Assembly: GCA_050313995.1 (NCBI GenBank)
Contig: JBNPMM010000005.1
Direction: 5' to 3' (one strand)
DNA: 64,000 nucleotides
DNA from: JAUMWX01 sp023394215
GTDB lineage: Bacteria; Bacillota; Clostridia; Tissierellales; Peptoniphilaceae
The position numbers and the translations under genes were made by a program. Positions 44,281 through 51,792 of the stretch are shown one piece after another; the first letter of the stretch is position 1; each line of letters opens with the position of its first letter. The notes beneath the pieces were generated by a model. The model saw nothing but the letters and a program-made list of their open reading frames with translations, searched no databases and was not told the origin of the DNA.

Positions 44281-44793
44281 TTATTCTCCTTTTGGTTGAA
44301 GATTCATAACCAAAACTCTTCCTTCCATTTTAGGCTTTTTTTCTTGCTGCCCAACATCTTTCAGTAGTTCATAAAAATCAGTCATAATCTTTTCGCCGAT
44401 TTCAGTATGTCCTAATTCTCTACCTCTAAATCTAATGCTAACCTTTACTTTATTTCCTTCACTTAAGAATTTAGTAGCTTGGCGAGCCTTTACGTTTAAA
44501 TCGTGAACCTCAATGCTTGGTGAGAGTCTAACTTCCTTAACTGTAATAGTCTTTTGTTTCTTCTTTGCTTCCTTATTTTTCTTTATAAGGTCATATCTGT
44601 ACTTGCCGTAATCCATAATCTTGCATACCGGCGGTTGAGCATTTGGAGAAATAAGGACTAAATCCAAATTCTTCTCAATTGCCATATCCATAGCTTCTTT
44701 AGATGAAACTATTCCCAACTGTTCACCATCAGAGCCAATAAGCCTGACTTCCTTATAACGAATTTCCTCATTGATTTGAAGTTCTTTAATAAT
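44281..44793 (-). CDS. infC: Translation initiation factor IF-3 with AUU start
   Basis: IF-3 (170 residues) prevents premature subunit joining and proofreads the initiator tRNA. No ATG, GTG or TTG gives the full N-domain. The frame runs back to ATT at 44793, behind GGGGG with 6-nt spacing, giving (M)IKELQINEEIRYKEVRLIG and so on. A second ATT at 44790 is possible. The AUU start is the known autocontrol device of infC, since IF-3 itself discriminates against it. Starting at TTG 44718 would lose the conserved QINEEIR segment. The C-domain ends with the usual MEGRVLVMNLQPKGE. It is first gene of the operon. Confidence 0.93.
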   Translation of the reverse strand: MIKELQINEEIRYKEVRLIGSDGEQLGIVSSKEAMDMAIEKNLDLVLISPNAQPPVCKIMDYGKYRYDLIKKNKEAKKKQKTITVKEVRLSPSIEVHDLNVKARQATKFLSEGNKVKVSIRFRGRELGHTEIGEKIMTDFYELLKDVGQQEKKPKMEGRVLVMNLQPKGE

Positions 44794-44814
44794 CGTACAC
44801 CCCCATAAAATTCT

Positions 44815-44935
44815 TTTTAAAAAATAAAGATAGTAGCATAATACCTACACTACTATCCAAAAACTCAGATTAATATTAACCTTAGGCGCCAATACGCTAA
44901 GGTGAGAGTAGGTACCTCTTCTTCACTACCTTAGT
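44815..44935 (-). promoter_or_regulatory. Structured infC leader with attenuator (L20-leader type)
   Basis: The leader of about 135 nt folds on the minus strand into ACCTTAG/CTAAGGT (44906-44882 region). Further down is a terminator with perfect 8-bp arms GATAGTAG/CTACTATC (44857-44829), followed by TTTATTTTTT. Upstream CTAAGGTAG (around 44930) can compete for the CTAAGG strand. In Bacillus subtilis the same operon is attenuated by L20 binding its leader. The L20 assignment rests on that position. Confidence 0.7.
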
Positions 44936-44964
44936 ATATTAACATAAGATTACCGTCTTGTCAA
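44936..44964 (-). promoter_or_regulatory. Promoter of infC-rpmI-rplT
   Basis: TTGACA (44959-44964) and TAATAT (44936-44941) are 17 bp apart, directly after the thrS stop codon. No separate terminator is seen between thrS and this promoter. Confidence 0.85.
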
Positions 44965-44968
44965 ACAC

Positions 44969-46876
44969 TTAAATCCTATTCTTTACATCCTCTGCCATCT
45001 TGTCTATAAACTCATCCAAGGATAAAGTTACACTGTCCTTTTCCCCATATTTTCTTACCGAAACTTGACCCTTTTCCAACTCATTGTCTCCGAAAACAAG
45101 TTGATAAGGAACCTTTGAAACTTGAGAATCACGAATTTTCTTACCCATTTTTTCATCTCTTCCGTCAAGTTCCACTCTCAAGCCTCTCTTAAGGAAGGCC
45201 TCTTTAAGCTCTTTAACCCTATCAAAATGGTGTTCCATACTTACAGGAATCAAAGTTGCCTGCACAGGAGCAAGCCACAAAGGGAAATGTCCGGCATAAT
45301 GCTCAATCAATATTCCTATGAATCTTTCAATTGAACCATATAGGGCTCTATGAAGCATAACAGGTCTCTTCTTTTCCCCATTTTCATCAACATAAGTCAA
45401 ATCAAATCTTTCAGGCATTTGGAAATCCAATTGTATAGTGCCGCATTGCCATGGCCTTCCCATAGAATCCAAAAGTTGTATGTCTATCTTAGGTCCGTAA
45501 AAAGCCCCGTCTCCCTCGTTGATCTTATACTCAATTCCAAGTTCCTCAACAGATTCTTTCAAAGCTTCGGTTGCCCTGTCCCAATCTTCCTTGGCTCCCA
45601 TTGAATCTTCCGGTTGAGTTGATATAAACACCTTGTACTTGAAACCGAATTTTTCATATATCTCTCCAGCAAGTCTCATTACCCCGTTTATTTCTTCCTT
45701 AATTTGAGACGGAAGCATAAATATATGAGCATCATCCTGAGTAAAAGCTCTCACCCTGAACAAACCGTGTAAAGCACCTGACAACTCATGTCTATGAACA
45801 AGCCCCATTTCACTAAGCCTTATAGGAAGTTCTCTATAGCTGTGCGGCTTATTTTTATATACAAGCATGGATCCCGGGCAATTCATAGGCTTTATAGCAT
45901 AATCTTCCTCATCTATTTGAGTAAAGTACATATTTTCCTTGTAATGATCCCAGTGACCTGAAGTCAACCAAAGTTGCTTGTTAAGTATAATAGGTGTACC
46001 TATCTCACCATAACCGTCTCTTACATGAAGCTCTCTCCAATAGCTTTGAAGTTCATTTTTTATTATCATTCCCTTAGGAAGATAGAACGGGAAGCCCGGT
46101 CCCTCTTCTTTCAAGGCAAATAACTCAAGCTGTTTACCCAAAAGTCTATGATCCCTCTTCTTAGCCTCTTCGAGCATAGTCAAATATTCTTCAAGGCTCT
46201 TGTTATTTTCAAAAGAAATACCGTAGATTCTTTGAAGCATCTTGTTCTTTTCATCGCCTCTCCAATAAGCCCCAGCTATAGAAAGAAGTTTAACAGCCTT
46301 AATTTTCTTTATATTTAACAAATGCGGTCCCCTACATAAATCCACAAAGGCATCTCCAAGCCTATATAAGGAAATATTTGCATCTTCAGGTAGATTTTCT
46401 ATAAGTTCAACTTTATATATATCATTTCTTCCCTTAAAATACTTAAGGGCTTCTTCCCTTGAAACCTCTTCCCTAACCATTTCATGACCTTCAGAAACTA
46501 TCTTTTTCATTTCCGCTTCAATCTTCACAAGGTCCTCAGGAGTAAATTGATGTTCACTATCTATATCATAATAAAATCCGTTTTCTATTGCCGGTCCTAT
46601 GGCAAACAAAGAGCCCGGGAAAAGTCTTTGTATAGCTGCCGCCATTAAATGACTGCTTGTATGCCAAAATATCTGTTTCCCCTCTTCATCGTCAAACTTC
46701 ACAAAATTCACATGTGAATCATCTTCCAAATTTTCCTGCAATCCTTTAATTTCTCCATTGACCACAGCACCTACAACATTTCTGGCGAAACCTTCAGATA
46801 TTGATTTCGCAATATCCAGAAGAAGAACCCCTCTTTCAAACTCTTTCTCATCTCCATTAGGAAATATAACCTTCAT
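44969..46876 (-). CDS. thrS: Threonyl-tRNA synthetase
   Basis: This 635-residue class II synthetase has a TGS domain (1-60), the editing domain with HTSSHLMAAAIQR, the catalytic core with MNCPGSM and RDEKMGKKIRDSQ, and a C-terminal anticodon-binding domain. It starts 1 nt after hisS and is the last gene of the femAB-hisS-thrS series. No T-box is seen before it, unlike many Firmicute thrS genes. Confidence 0.97.
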   Translation of the reverse strand: MKVIFPNGDEKEFERGVLLLDIAKSISEGFARNVVGAVVNGEIKGLQENLEDDSHVNFVKFDDEEGKQIFWHTSSHLMAAAIQRLFPGSLFAIGPAIENGFYYDIDSEHQFTPEDLVKIEAEMKKIVSEGHEMVREEVSREEALKYFKGRNDIYKVELIENLPEDANISLYRLGDAFVDLCRGPHLLNIKKIKAVKLLSIAGAYWRGDEKNKMLQRIYGISFENNKSLEEYLTMLEEAKKRDHRLLGKQLELFALKEEGPGFPFYLPKGMIIKNELQSYWRELHVRDGYGEIGTPIILNKQLWLTSGHWDHYKENMYFTQIDEEDYAIKPMNCPGSMLVYKNKPHSYRELPIRLSEMGLVHRHELSGALHGLFRVRAFTQDDAHIFMLPSQIKEEINGVMRLAGEIYEKFGFKYKVFISTQPEDSMGAKEDWDRATEALKESVEELGIEYKINEGDGAFYGPKIDIQLLDSMGRPWQCGTIQLDFQMPERFDLTYVDENGEKKRPVMLHRALYGSIERFIGILIEHYAGHFPLWLAPVQATLIPVSMEHHFDRVKELKEAFLKRGLRVELDGRDEKMGKKIRDSQVSKVPYQLVFGDNELEKGQVSVRKYGEKDSVTLSLDEFIDKMAEDVKNRI

Positions 46877-46877
46877 A

Positions 46878-48191
46878 TTATCCCTCCAATATATAATCTA
46901 TAAGTCTATCTATTTTCACATTTTCCTGTAAGCCCGTGCTCATGTTCTTTACAGCAACGCTTCTGTCAAGTCTTTCATTTTCTCCGACTATTAAAGAATA
47001 GGCTACATTTAACTTGTCCGCATAGGCAAATTTTTTCTTCATTTTTCCATCTTCACTATATAGCTGTGAAGTTATATTATTCTTTCTTAATTCATTAACT
47101 ATTTCTATAGCATAATCCATATCAGCTTCAGAGAAAGGAAGAACCAAAACTTGTCTTTCCCCTTCACCCAAAAGCTCATCCAGAATACCGGCTTGAGAAA
47201 ATTGATAATAAAGCCTTGTAAGCCCTATTGATAAACCTATACCCGGGAATTTTTGCTTAGAAAAATTACTTGCCAAATCTTCATACCTGCCACCGCTACA
47301 AACCGAGCCGATTGCTTCATAACCATTTAAAAATGTTTCAAAAACGGATCCCGTGTAATAATCCAAACCTCTGGTAATTGAAAAATCAATCTTTATATTC
47401 TTTTTATCAACTCCAAATTTTTGCATATTAACGTATAAATCCTTAAGTTCCCTTAGCCCCTGAATAAAACTTTCATTATCACAACAAAGAGCCTCCGCCC
47501 TTTCTATAAGTGTTTCATTGCTTGATTCTTGTAGAAATTCAAAAATTTTATCCGCCTGACCACCTTCAAGCCCCTGACTTATAAGCTCTGCACAGGTATT
47601 TTCTTTACCGATCTTTGCAAGTTTATCTATGGTTCTCAGACAAGATTCTATATCAGCCACGCCCAAAGAATATAAGAATCCGTTTATAAGTTTTCTGTTA
47701 TTTATATGAAAACTCAATTCCTCAAATCCCATATCCTTAAAAATGTTATAAATTACAGATGGAATTTCAGCATCGTTTAGCAAAGAAAGTTTATCATTTC
47801 CTATGATATCAATATCACATTGATAAAACTCCCTATATCTGCCCTTTTGATTTCTTTCACCCCTATATACTTTACCTATTTGATATCTCCTGAAAGGAAA
47901 ATTCAATTCATGGGCATGCATAGCTACAAATCTTGCCAAGCTAACCGTGAGATCAAACCTCAAGGCTTGTGCCGTGCTTTCCTTGGCAATCCTGTAAATT
48001 TGCTTAGACGTTTCTCCGCCACCCTTTGATAAAAGTATCTCTTCTTTTTCTATCAAGGCCGTGTCTAAATTTACAAATCCATATTTTTTAAAATTTTCTT
48101 CTATAATAGCCCTAAGTTTATCAAACTTTTTTTGATCTTCCGGCAGAAGCTCTAAAAAACCGGGCAATATAGACGGATTTACTATTGTCAT
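46878..48191 (-). CDS. hisS: Histidyl-tRNA synthetase
   Basis: This 437-residue class II enzyme has motif 2 FRRYQIGKVYRGERNQKGRYREFYQCDID and the histidine-specific RGLDYYTGSVFE. These separate it from the regulatory paralogue HisZ. A C-terminal anticodon-binding domain covers about 335-437. It lies between a GME-fold gene and thrS. The neighbouring positions of two synthetases suggest co-transcription from the femAB promoter. Confidence 0.93.
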   Translation of the reverse strand: MTIVNPSILPGFLELLPEDQKKFDKLRAIIEENFKKYGFVNLDTALIEKEEILLSKGGGETSKQIYRIAKESTAQALRFDLTVSLARFVAMHAHELNFPFRRYQIGKVYRGERNQKGRYREFYQCDIDIIGNDKLSLLNDAEIPSVIYNIFKDMGFEELSFHINNRKLINGFLYSLGVADIESCLRTIDKLAKIGKENTCAELISQGLEGGQADKIFEFLQESSNETLIERAEALCCDNESFIQGLRELKDLYVNMQKFGVDKKNIKIDFSITRGLDYYTGSVFETFLNGYEAIGSVCSGGRYEDLASNFSKQKFPGIGLSIGLTRLYYQFSQAGILDELLGEGERQVLVLPFSEADMDYAIEIVNELRKNNITSQLYSEDGKMKKKFAYADKLNVAYSLIVGENERLDRSVAVKNMSTGLQENVKIDRLIDYILEG

Positions 48192-48199
48192 CTTTCCCC

Positions 48200-48907
48200 C
48201 TACTTTACTTGAAAAACAGATCCTAAATCAACCAAATCCTCATTCGGATAAATGGCTTCAAAATCATTTTCTTCAAGTATTTTTAATAAATTTTCCTTAT
48301 AAGACATCCTATCAATACTGCCTGTAAACAATATATGTCTTCTTGATATAATACCACAAGCACCACCAAGAAATCCACTACTAAAACCGTCCAAGGCAAT
48401 ATTTTCAGCTTCAATATAATGTATATTAATTATATTTTTAAGTTTATTATATATACCCCTATCGCAAGTAATTATGCAATCTCTCAAAATAAGAGTCATA
48501 CATTTTACATACGCCTGTTTTACATTTATTTCTCTATAACCCTTACCTATATAAAAATCTCTCAACCTTGTTTCAATTATATCTTTTTTACATATATAAA
48601 AATTTTTAAAATCAACAACATTGTAGTAGCAATCATTCGGATAAGGTGAAAATACAGATTTTTCTCCTTTTAGCACCCTCTTACCGAACTTTGAAAGCCT
48701 GTCCTTATAGTATTCATAAGTAGAAGGCTCTACAATAAAACTGTCATCATCTACAGGTTTGACCTGTAAGTCGGCATGATCACCTATCCTCGGATCCATA
48801 TCAAGCGGCACGGTCTCGATTATCTCAATATTTAATTTTTTAAGTAAATCTCTAAGTCCCTTCTTAGCCTTGTAACTGACAATTACAGCCCTTGCAAAAT
48901 CTCCCAT
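48200..48907 (-). CDS. GME-fold protein of the DUF6873 type, function unknown
   Basis: This 235-residue soluble protein recalls the guanidino-group-modifying-enzyme fold family now called DUF6873 (recognition from memory). Notable blocks are DPRIGDHADLQVKP near residue 40, CMTLILRDCIITCDRGIY and GFLGGACGIISRRHILFTGSID near 175-200. The last resembles the glycine-cysteine turn of amidinotransferase-like folds. Start ATG 48907 follows GGTGG. An in-frame ATG at 48964 has no ribosome site. It lies between the FemAB pair and hisS. Confidence 0.7.
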   Translation of the reverse strand: MGDFARAVIVSYKAKKGLRDLLKKLNIEIIETVPLDMDPRIGDHADLQVKPVDDDSFIVEPSTYEYYKDRLSKFGKRVLKGEKSVFSPYPNDCYYNVVDFKNFYICKKDIIETRLRDFYIGKGYREINVKQAYVKCMTLILRDCIITCDRGIYNKLKNIINIHYIEAENIALDGFSSGFLGGACGIISRRHILFTGSIDRMSYKENLLKILEENDFEAIYPNEDLVDLGSVFQVK

Positions 48908-48969
48908 GTTCCACCTTTTAAAAATATAGAGCTTGCAAACTGTCAAAAGTCTTTGCAAACTCATTTTTT

Positions 48970-49992
48970 TTATTTATTAAAATTTTCATATAAATCTTCA
49001 ATATAAACTAAATCCAATTCCCCTATATATTCATGAAGCCCCCCGTCGCCTGTGAACTTATTTTTGAATACATATAGACCGTCTTCCAAACTTATATTGA
49101 AAACTCCGCCAAAATCAAATTCTTCAAAGCCCCTTGCCGCTGTGTCTTTTATAGCTTCGTTACACATCTGCAAAGAAGCATCAAGCTTTCTTTTGTGGTC
49201 GGAACTTGCAGCATAAATATAAAATGCCTTCTTATTATAGAATATGACTACACATGAAGAAAGAACCTCCTCATTATCATAAGTCTCATATAAAACAACA
49301 TCCTCAAAACTTGAAAATATTCTCCTAAAATATTCAATAGGCCTGTGGTTTATTCCTTGTCTTTTTGCCATCATACCTGTAAGTTCATAAAACTTTTCCA
49401 AGTGAGAATCAAAATCCTCATCGGAAAATCTGACTCTTCTCGTTAAAAGCCCATTGGCATATGTTTTATTAATTTGATTTTTCCTCTTGCTCTTATAATC
49501 TGCAAATATTTGTTCTGGCGACCTTCCCCCAATTCTCAAGATCATATTATTCCTCGGATTGGTAAAAGATTTCTCAGCTAAACCCCTGGTCCTTATCTTA
49601 AGGTTATTCAGCCCGTAAGATTCAAGCCTTCTTATAAGGTCTTCATCATATAAAACTTCCGGATCCATCCTTAATAAAAACGCATTTTTTTCCTCTTGCA
49701 AAACTTCAACTTCCTTAAAAAGCTCCAAAAGGCTATCCCTATCTTTAAGATCACATACAGGTCCCCTCGGGGCATACATAAACGAATGTATACCGTCATT
49801 TTTCACAGAAATCACGGATAGAGCCGCCCTTATATTTCCGAACTCATCCTCTAAGTATACATAATCACTTTCCCAATTATCCTTCACTTGGGCCCAATGT
49901 ATTGACTGCATACAATGTCCGTACGGACTTTCTTCTATAAATTTTTCATATTTTAAAAGTTTAGATTTATCATTTTTGTCTAATATAGGCAT
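48970..49992 (-). CDS. FemAB-family peptidoglycan branching aminoacyltransferase (second copy)
   Basis: This 340-residue member of the FemAB/FemX family transfers amino acids from charged tRNA to the stem-peptide amino group of lipid II. It has paired GNAT-like domains with YAPRGPV near residue 85, RSKRKNQINK-type basic segment near 165 and EFDFGGVFN near 290. There is no signal peptide. It starts 8 nt after the first copy, so both enzymes are made together and may add successive residues. Which amino acid is transferred cannot be read. Confidence 0.88.
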   Translation of the reverse strand: MPILDKNDKSKLLKYEKFIEESPYGHCMQSIHWAQVKDNWESDYVYLEDEFGNIRAALSVISVKNDGIHSFMYAPRGPVCDLKDRDSLLELFKEVEVLQEEKNAFLLRMDPEVLYDEDLIRRLESYGLNNLKIRTRGLAEKSFTNPRNNMILRIGGRSPEQIFADYKSKRKNQINKTYANGLLTRRVRFSDEDFDSHLEKFYELTGMMAKRQGINHRPIEYFRRIFSSFEDVVLYETYDNEEVLSSCVVIFYNKKAFYIYAASSDHKRKLDASLQMCNEAIKDTAARGFEEFDFGGVFNISLEDGLYVFKNKFTGDGGLHEYIGELDLVYIEDLYENFNK

Positions 49993-50000
49993 TTTGCCTC

Positions 50001-51212
50001 CTATCTTTTAACTATATATGTTCCTATAAACTCTTCCAAATATCCGTTAAAGGTTCTCTTAAATTTCAAGACTCCCGCATCAGGAGCACTGTCATCAAGT
50101 ATACCGCTACATCCGAACAGGTTATACACCTGCAACTTATTTTCTAAGGCTATCTTTACCATATAATCGTGCATAGCACTTGCTCCGTTAAAAGAAAAGT
50201 ATCTGTCATCTCCGCCACCCAGGAAGTAAATCATATCCTTGCCGCTTATAATAAAACAGCCGCTGTAAATATCTATAATATTTCCTTTTTCAGCTCTCAA
50301 ACTCTCAATTTCTTTTATTTTACTCTCAAGATTTTCCCTTTGCTTAATATTTTCAGCCTTCTTGTTTTGATACTTCTTATCCTTATCCTTTTCAGCATAT
50401 TTTTCTTCAAGTTTGGCAAGGTCTAAGTCCAAAACCGCCTCCTGCTTCCTAAACCCGTCAATAGTATCATCACAATCCATATAGACTAAAGGGAAAAATA
50501 TCTTTTCTCCAAATCCTTTATAAAGAGTTCTATAAAAAAGCGGCCTCACTTGATTGTTCGTTTCTACTCTTGCATAGGTCAGAGCCTGCATCTCATCAAA
50601 CTTTTCAAGTTCGGAAAAATCCATCATCCTCACCTTAATATTATCCTTTTGATACTTTCCTATCCTGTTTCTGAAAACCGAACTTGTTGATGCCAAAAAA
50701 CCCTTATAATCCATATCCCTTATATCTTTAGAAAAGAAAAATCTTATAGGCACTGAGGCATCCTCATAGTACTCCTTATTGATCCTGACAAAGCCCTTTG
50801 ACTCTATAGCCTTAACAAGATCTCCATTAACATCTGATTCCATTAAATCTATATCCTTATATACATTTTTAGCAAGTGGCGGATTGATGATAAATCTTCT
50901 TACTCTTAAATTTTTAAAAACCGCCTTTTTTAGTAACCCCAATATCTCGGCATACCTGTCTAAATACTCTTCTTCGACTAAGGGTCCGAAATATGCCATA
51001 GCCGTAAAAAATATCTTCTTAAATCTATAGTATATAACCAAACTTCCGGCTACTTTCTTATCTCCGTCATAAACTATAAAGAAATCACCATTTGTACCAT
51101 CAAGCTTCTTCGCTTCCAAAAATTCCGGTATCTGGTTAAAAATAACCCTTGAACTTGTATTATCTATAAAGTCTTGATACTCTCTCTTATCACTTTTTTT
51201 TATTGTTAACAT
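50001..51212 (-). CDS. FemAB-family aminoacyltransferase with coiled-coil arm (first copy)
   Basis: This 403-residue protein has the same two-domain Fem fold plus an inserted helical arm (about 245-300, rich in Lys/Glu), as in FemA. In FemA that arm binds aminoacyl-tRNA. GYLEEFIG near the C-terminus and the YFGPLV block near residue 75 are family features. Start ATG 51212 has GAGGTGG upstream. An ATG at 51224 overlaps that site and is rejected. It is first in the operon, with its own promoter, and is followed by the second Fem enzyme. Confidence 0.88.
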   Translation of the reverse strand: MLTIKKSDKREYQDFIDNTSSRVIFNQIPEFLEAKKLDGTNGDFFIVYDGDKKVAGSLVIYYRFKKIFFTAMAYFGPLVEEEYLDRYAEILGLLKKAVFKNLRVRRFIINPPLAKNVYKDIDLMESDVNGDLVKAIESKGFVRINKEYYEDASVPIRFFFSKDIRDMDYKGFLASTSSVFRNRIGKYQKDNIKVRMMDFSELEKFDEMQALTYARVETNNQVRPLFYRTLYKGFGEKIFFPLVYMDCDDTIDGFRKQEAVLDLDLAKLEEKYAEKDKDKKYQNKKAENIKQRENLESKIKEIESLRAEKGNIIDIYSGCFIISGKDMIYFLGGGDDRYFSFNGASAMHDYMVKIALENKLQVYNLFGCSGILDDSAPDAGVLKFKRTFNGYLEEFIGTYIVKR

Positions 51213-51231
51213 AGCCCACCTCATAACTTAA

Positions 51232-51259
51232 ATTATATATCAGTTTTAAAATAATGCAA
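51232..51259 (-). promoter_or_regulatory. Promoter of the femAB-hisS-thrS operon
   Basis: TTGCAT (51254-51259) and TATAAT (51232-51237) are 16 bp apart on the minus strand, 20 bp before the ATG. Confidence 0.65.
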
Positions 51260-51262
51260 AAT

Positions 51263-51283
51263 AAAAAGGCCCCTTGAGCCTCT
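51263..51283 (-). terminator. Terminator of the tRNA cluster
   Basis: On the minus strand AGGC and GCCT form a short G/C stem around TCAAGGG, followed by TTTTTATTTT. It lies about 50 bp after tRNA-Gly. Confidence 0.6.
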
Positions 51284-51334
51284 AATATTCCTATATTTAA
51301 TTAGCAAACAAAACGCCAAGTCTTTAAAATAAAA

Positions 51335-51409
51335 TGGAGCGGAAGACGAGATTCGAACTCGCGACCCTCGCCTTGGCAAGGCGATGCTCTACCACTGAGC
51401 CACTTCCGC
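51335..51409 (-). tRNA. tRNA-Gly (GCC)
   Basis: Cloverleaf: acceptor GCGGAAG with CTTCCGC, anticodon loop CTTGCCAA giving GCC, T loop GAGTTCGAATCTC, and encoded CCA end. It is last of three tRNA genes transcribed Cys-Phe-Gly. Confidence 0.96.
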
Positions 51410-51412
51410 ATA

Positions 51413-51489
51413 TGGTGCCCAGAGCCGGAATCGAACCAGCGACACAAGGATTTTCAGTCCTTTGCTCTACCGACTGAGCTATCTGGGCA
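51413..51489 (-). tRNA. tRNA-Phe (GAA)
   Basis: Acceptor TGCCCAG with CTGGGCA, anticodon loop CTGAAAA giving GAA, T loop GGTTCGATTCC, and encoded CCA. Only 3 nt separate it from tRNA-Gly. Confidence 0.96.
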
Positions 51490-51587
51490 AATATTTACTA
51501 TCGTTACCAAAATACTATAATATATTTATAAAAAAATGTCAAGTATCAAGTAATATATCCATCACTAAAATTAATTCGAACTAAGAT

Positions 51588-51661
51588 TGGAGGCGGTAAC
51601 CGGATTTGAACCGATGATAAAGGTGTTGCAGACCTCTGCCTTACCACTTGGCTATACCGCC
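51588..51661 (-). tRNA. tRNA-Cys (GCA)
   Basis: Acceptor GGCGGTA with TACCGCC, anticodon loop CTGCAAC giving GCA, T loop GGTTCAAATCC, and encoded CCA. It is first in the cluster, directly behind the promoter. Confidence 0.96.
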
Positions 51662-51680
51662 ACATCAGAGTTACCTTTTA

Positions 51681-51708
51681 ATTATAGCAAATTTTACAGA
51701 TAAATCAA
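51681..51708 (-). promoter_or_regulatory. Promoter of the tRNA Cys-Phe-Gly cluster
   Basis: TTGATT (51703-51708) and TATAAT (51681-51686) are 16 bp apart with a TGC extended -10. The start is expected just before tRNA-Cys. Confidence 0.75.
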
Positions 51709-51742
51709 GAATAAAATCACTAAATAATTTCACTAAACAAAA

Positions 51743-51780
51743 TAAGAGTAAACCTATGCTACCGCATAAGTTCACTCTTA
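51743..51780 (-). terminator. Terminator of the subtilase gene
   Basis: TAAGAGTAAACCTATGC (51743-51759) pairs with GCATAAGTTCACTCTTA (51764-51780) with two mismatches. The minus-strand tail reads TTTTG. It lies 12 bp after the stop. Confidence 0.82.
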
Positions 51781-51792
51781 AATTATTTCAAA

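Noticed and set aside
46878..48191. HisZ regulatory paralogue instead of HisS
   Set aside because: The histidine-specific RGLDYYTG motif and the anticodon-binding domain are both present, and there are no his biosynthesis genes nearby.
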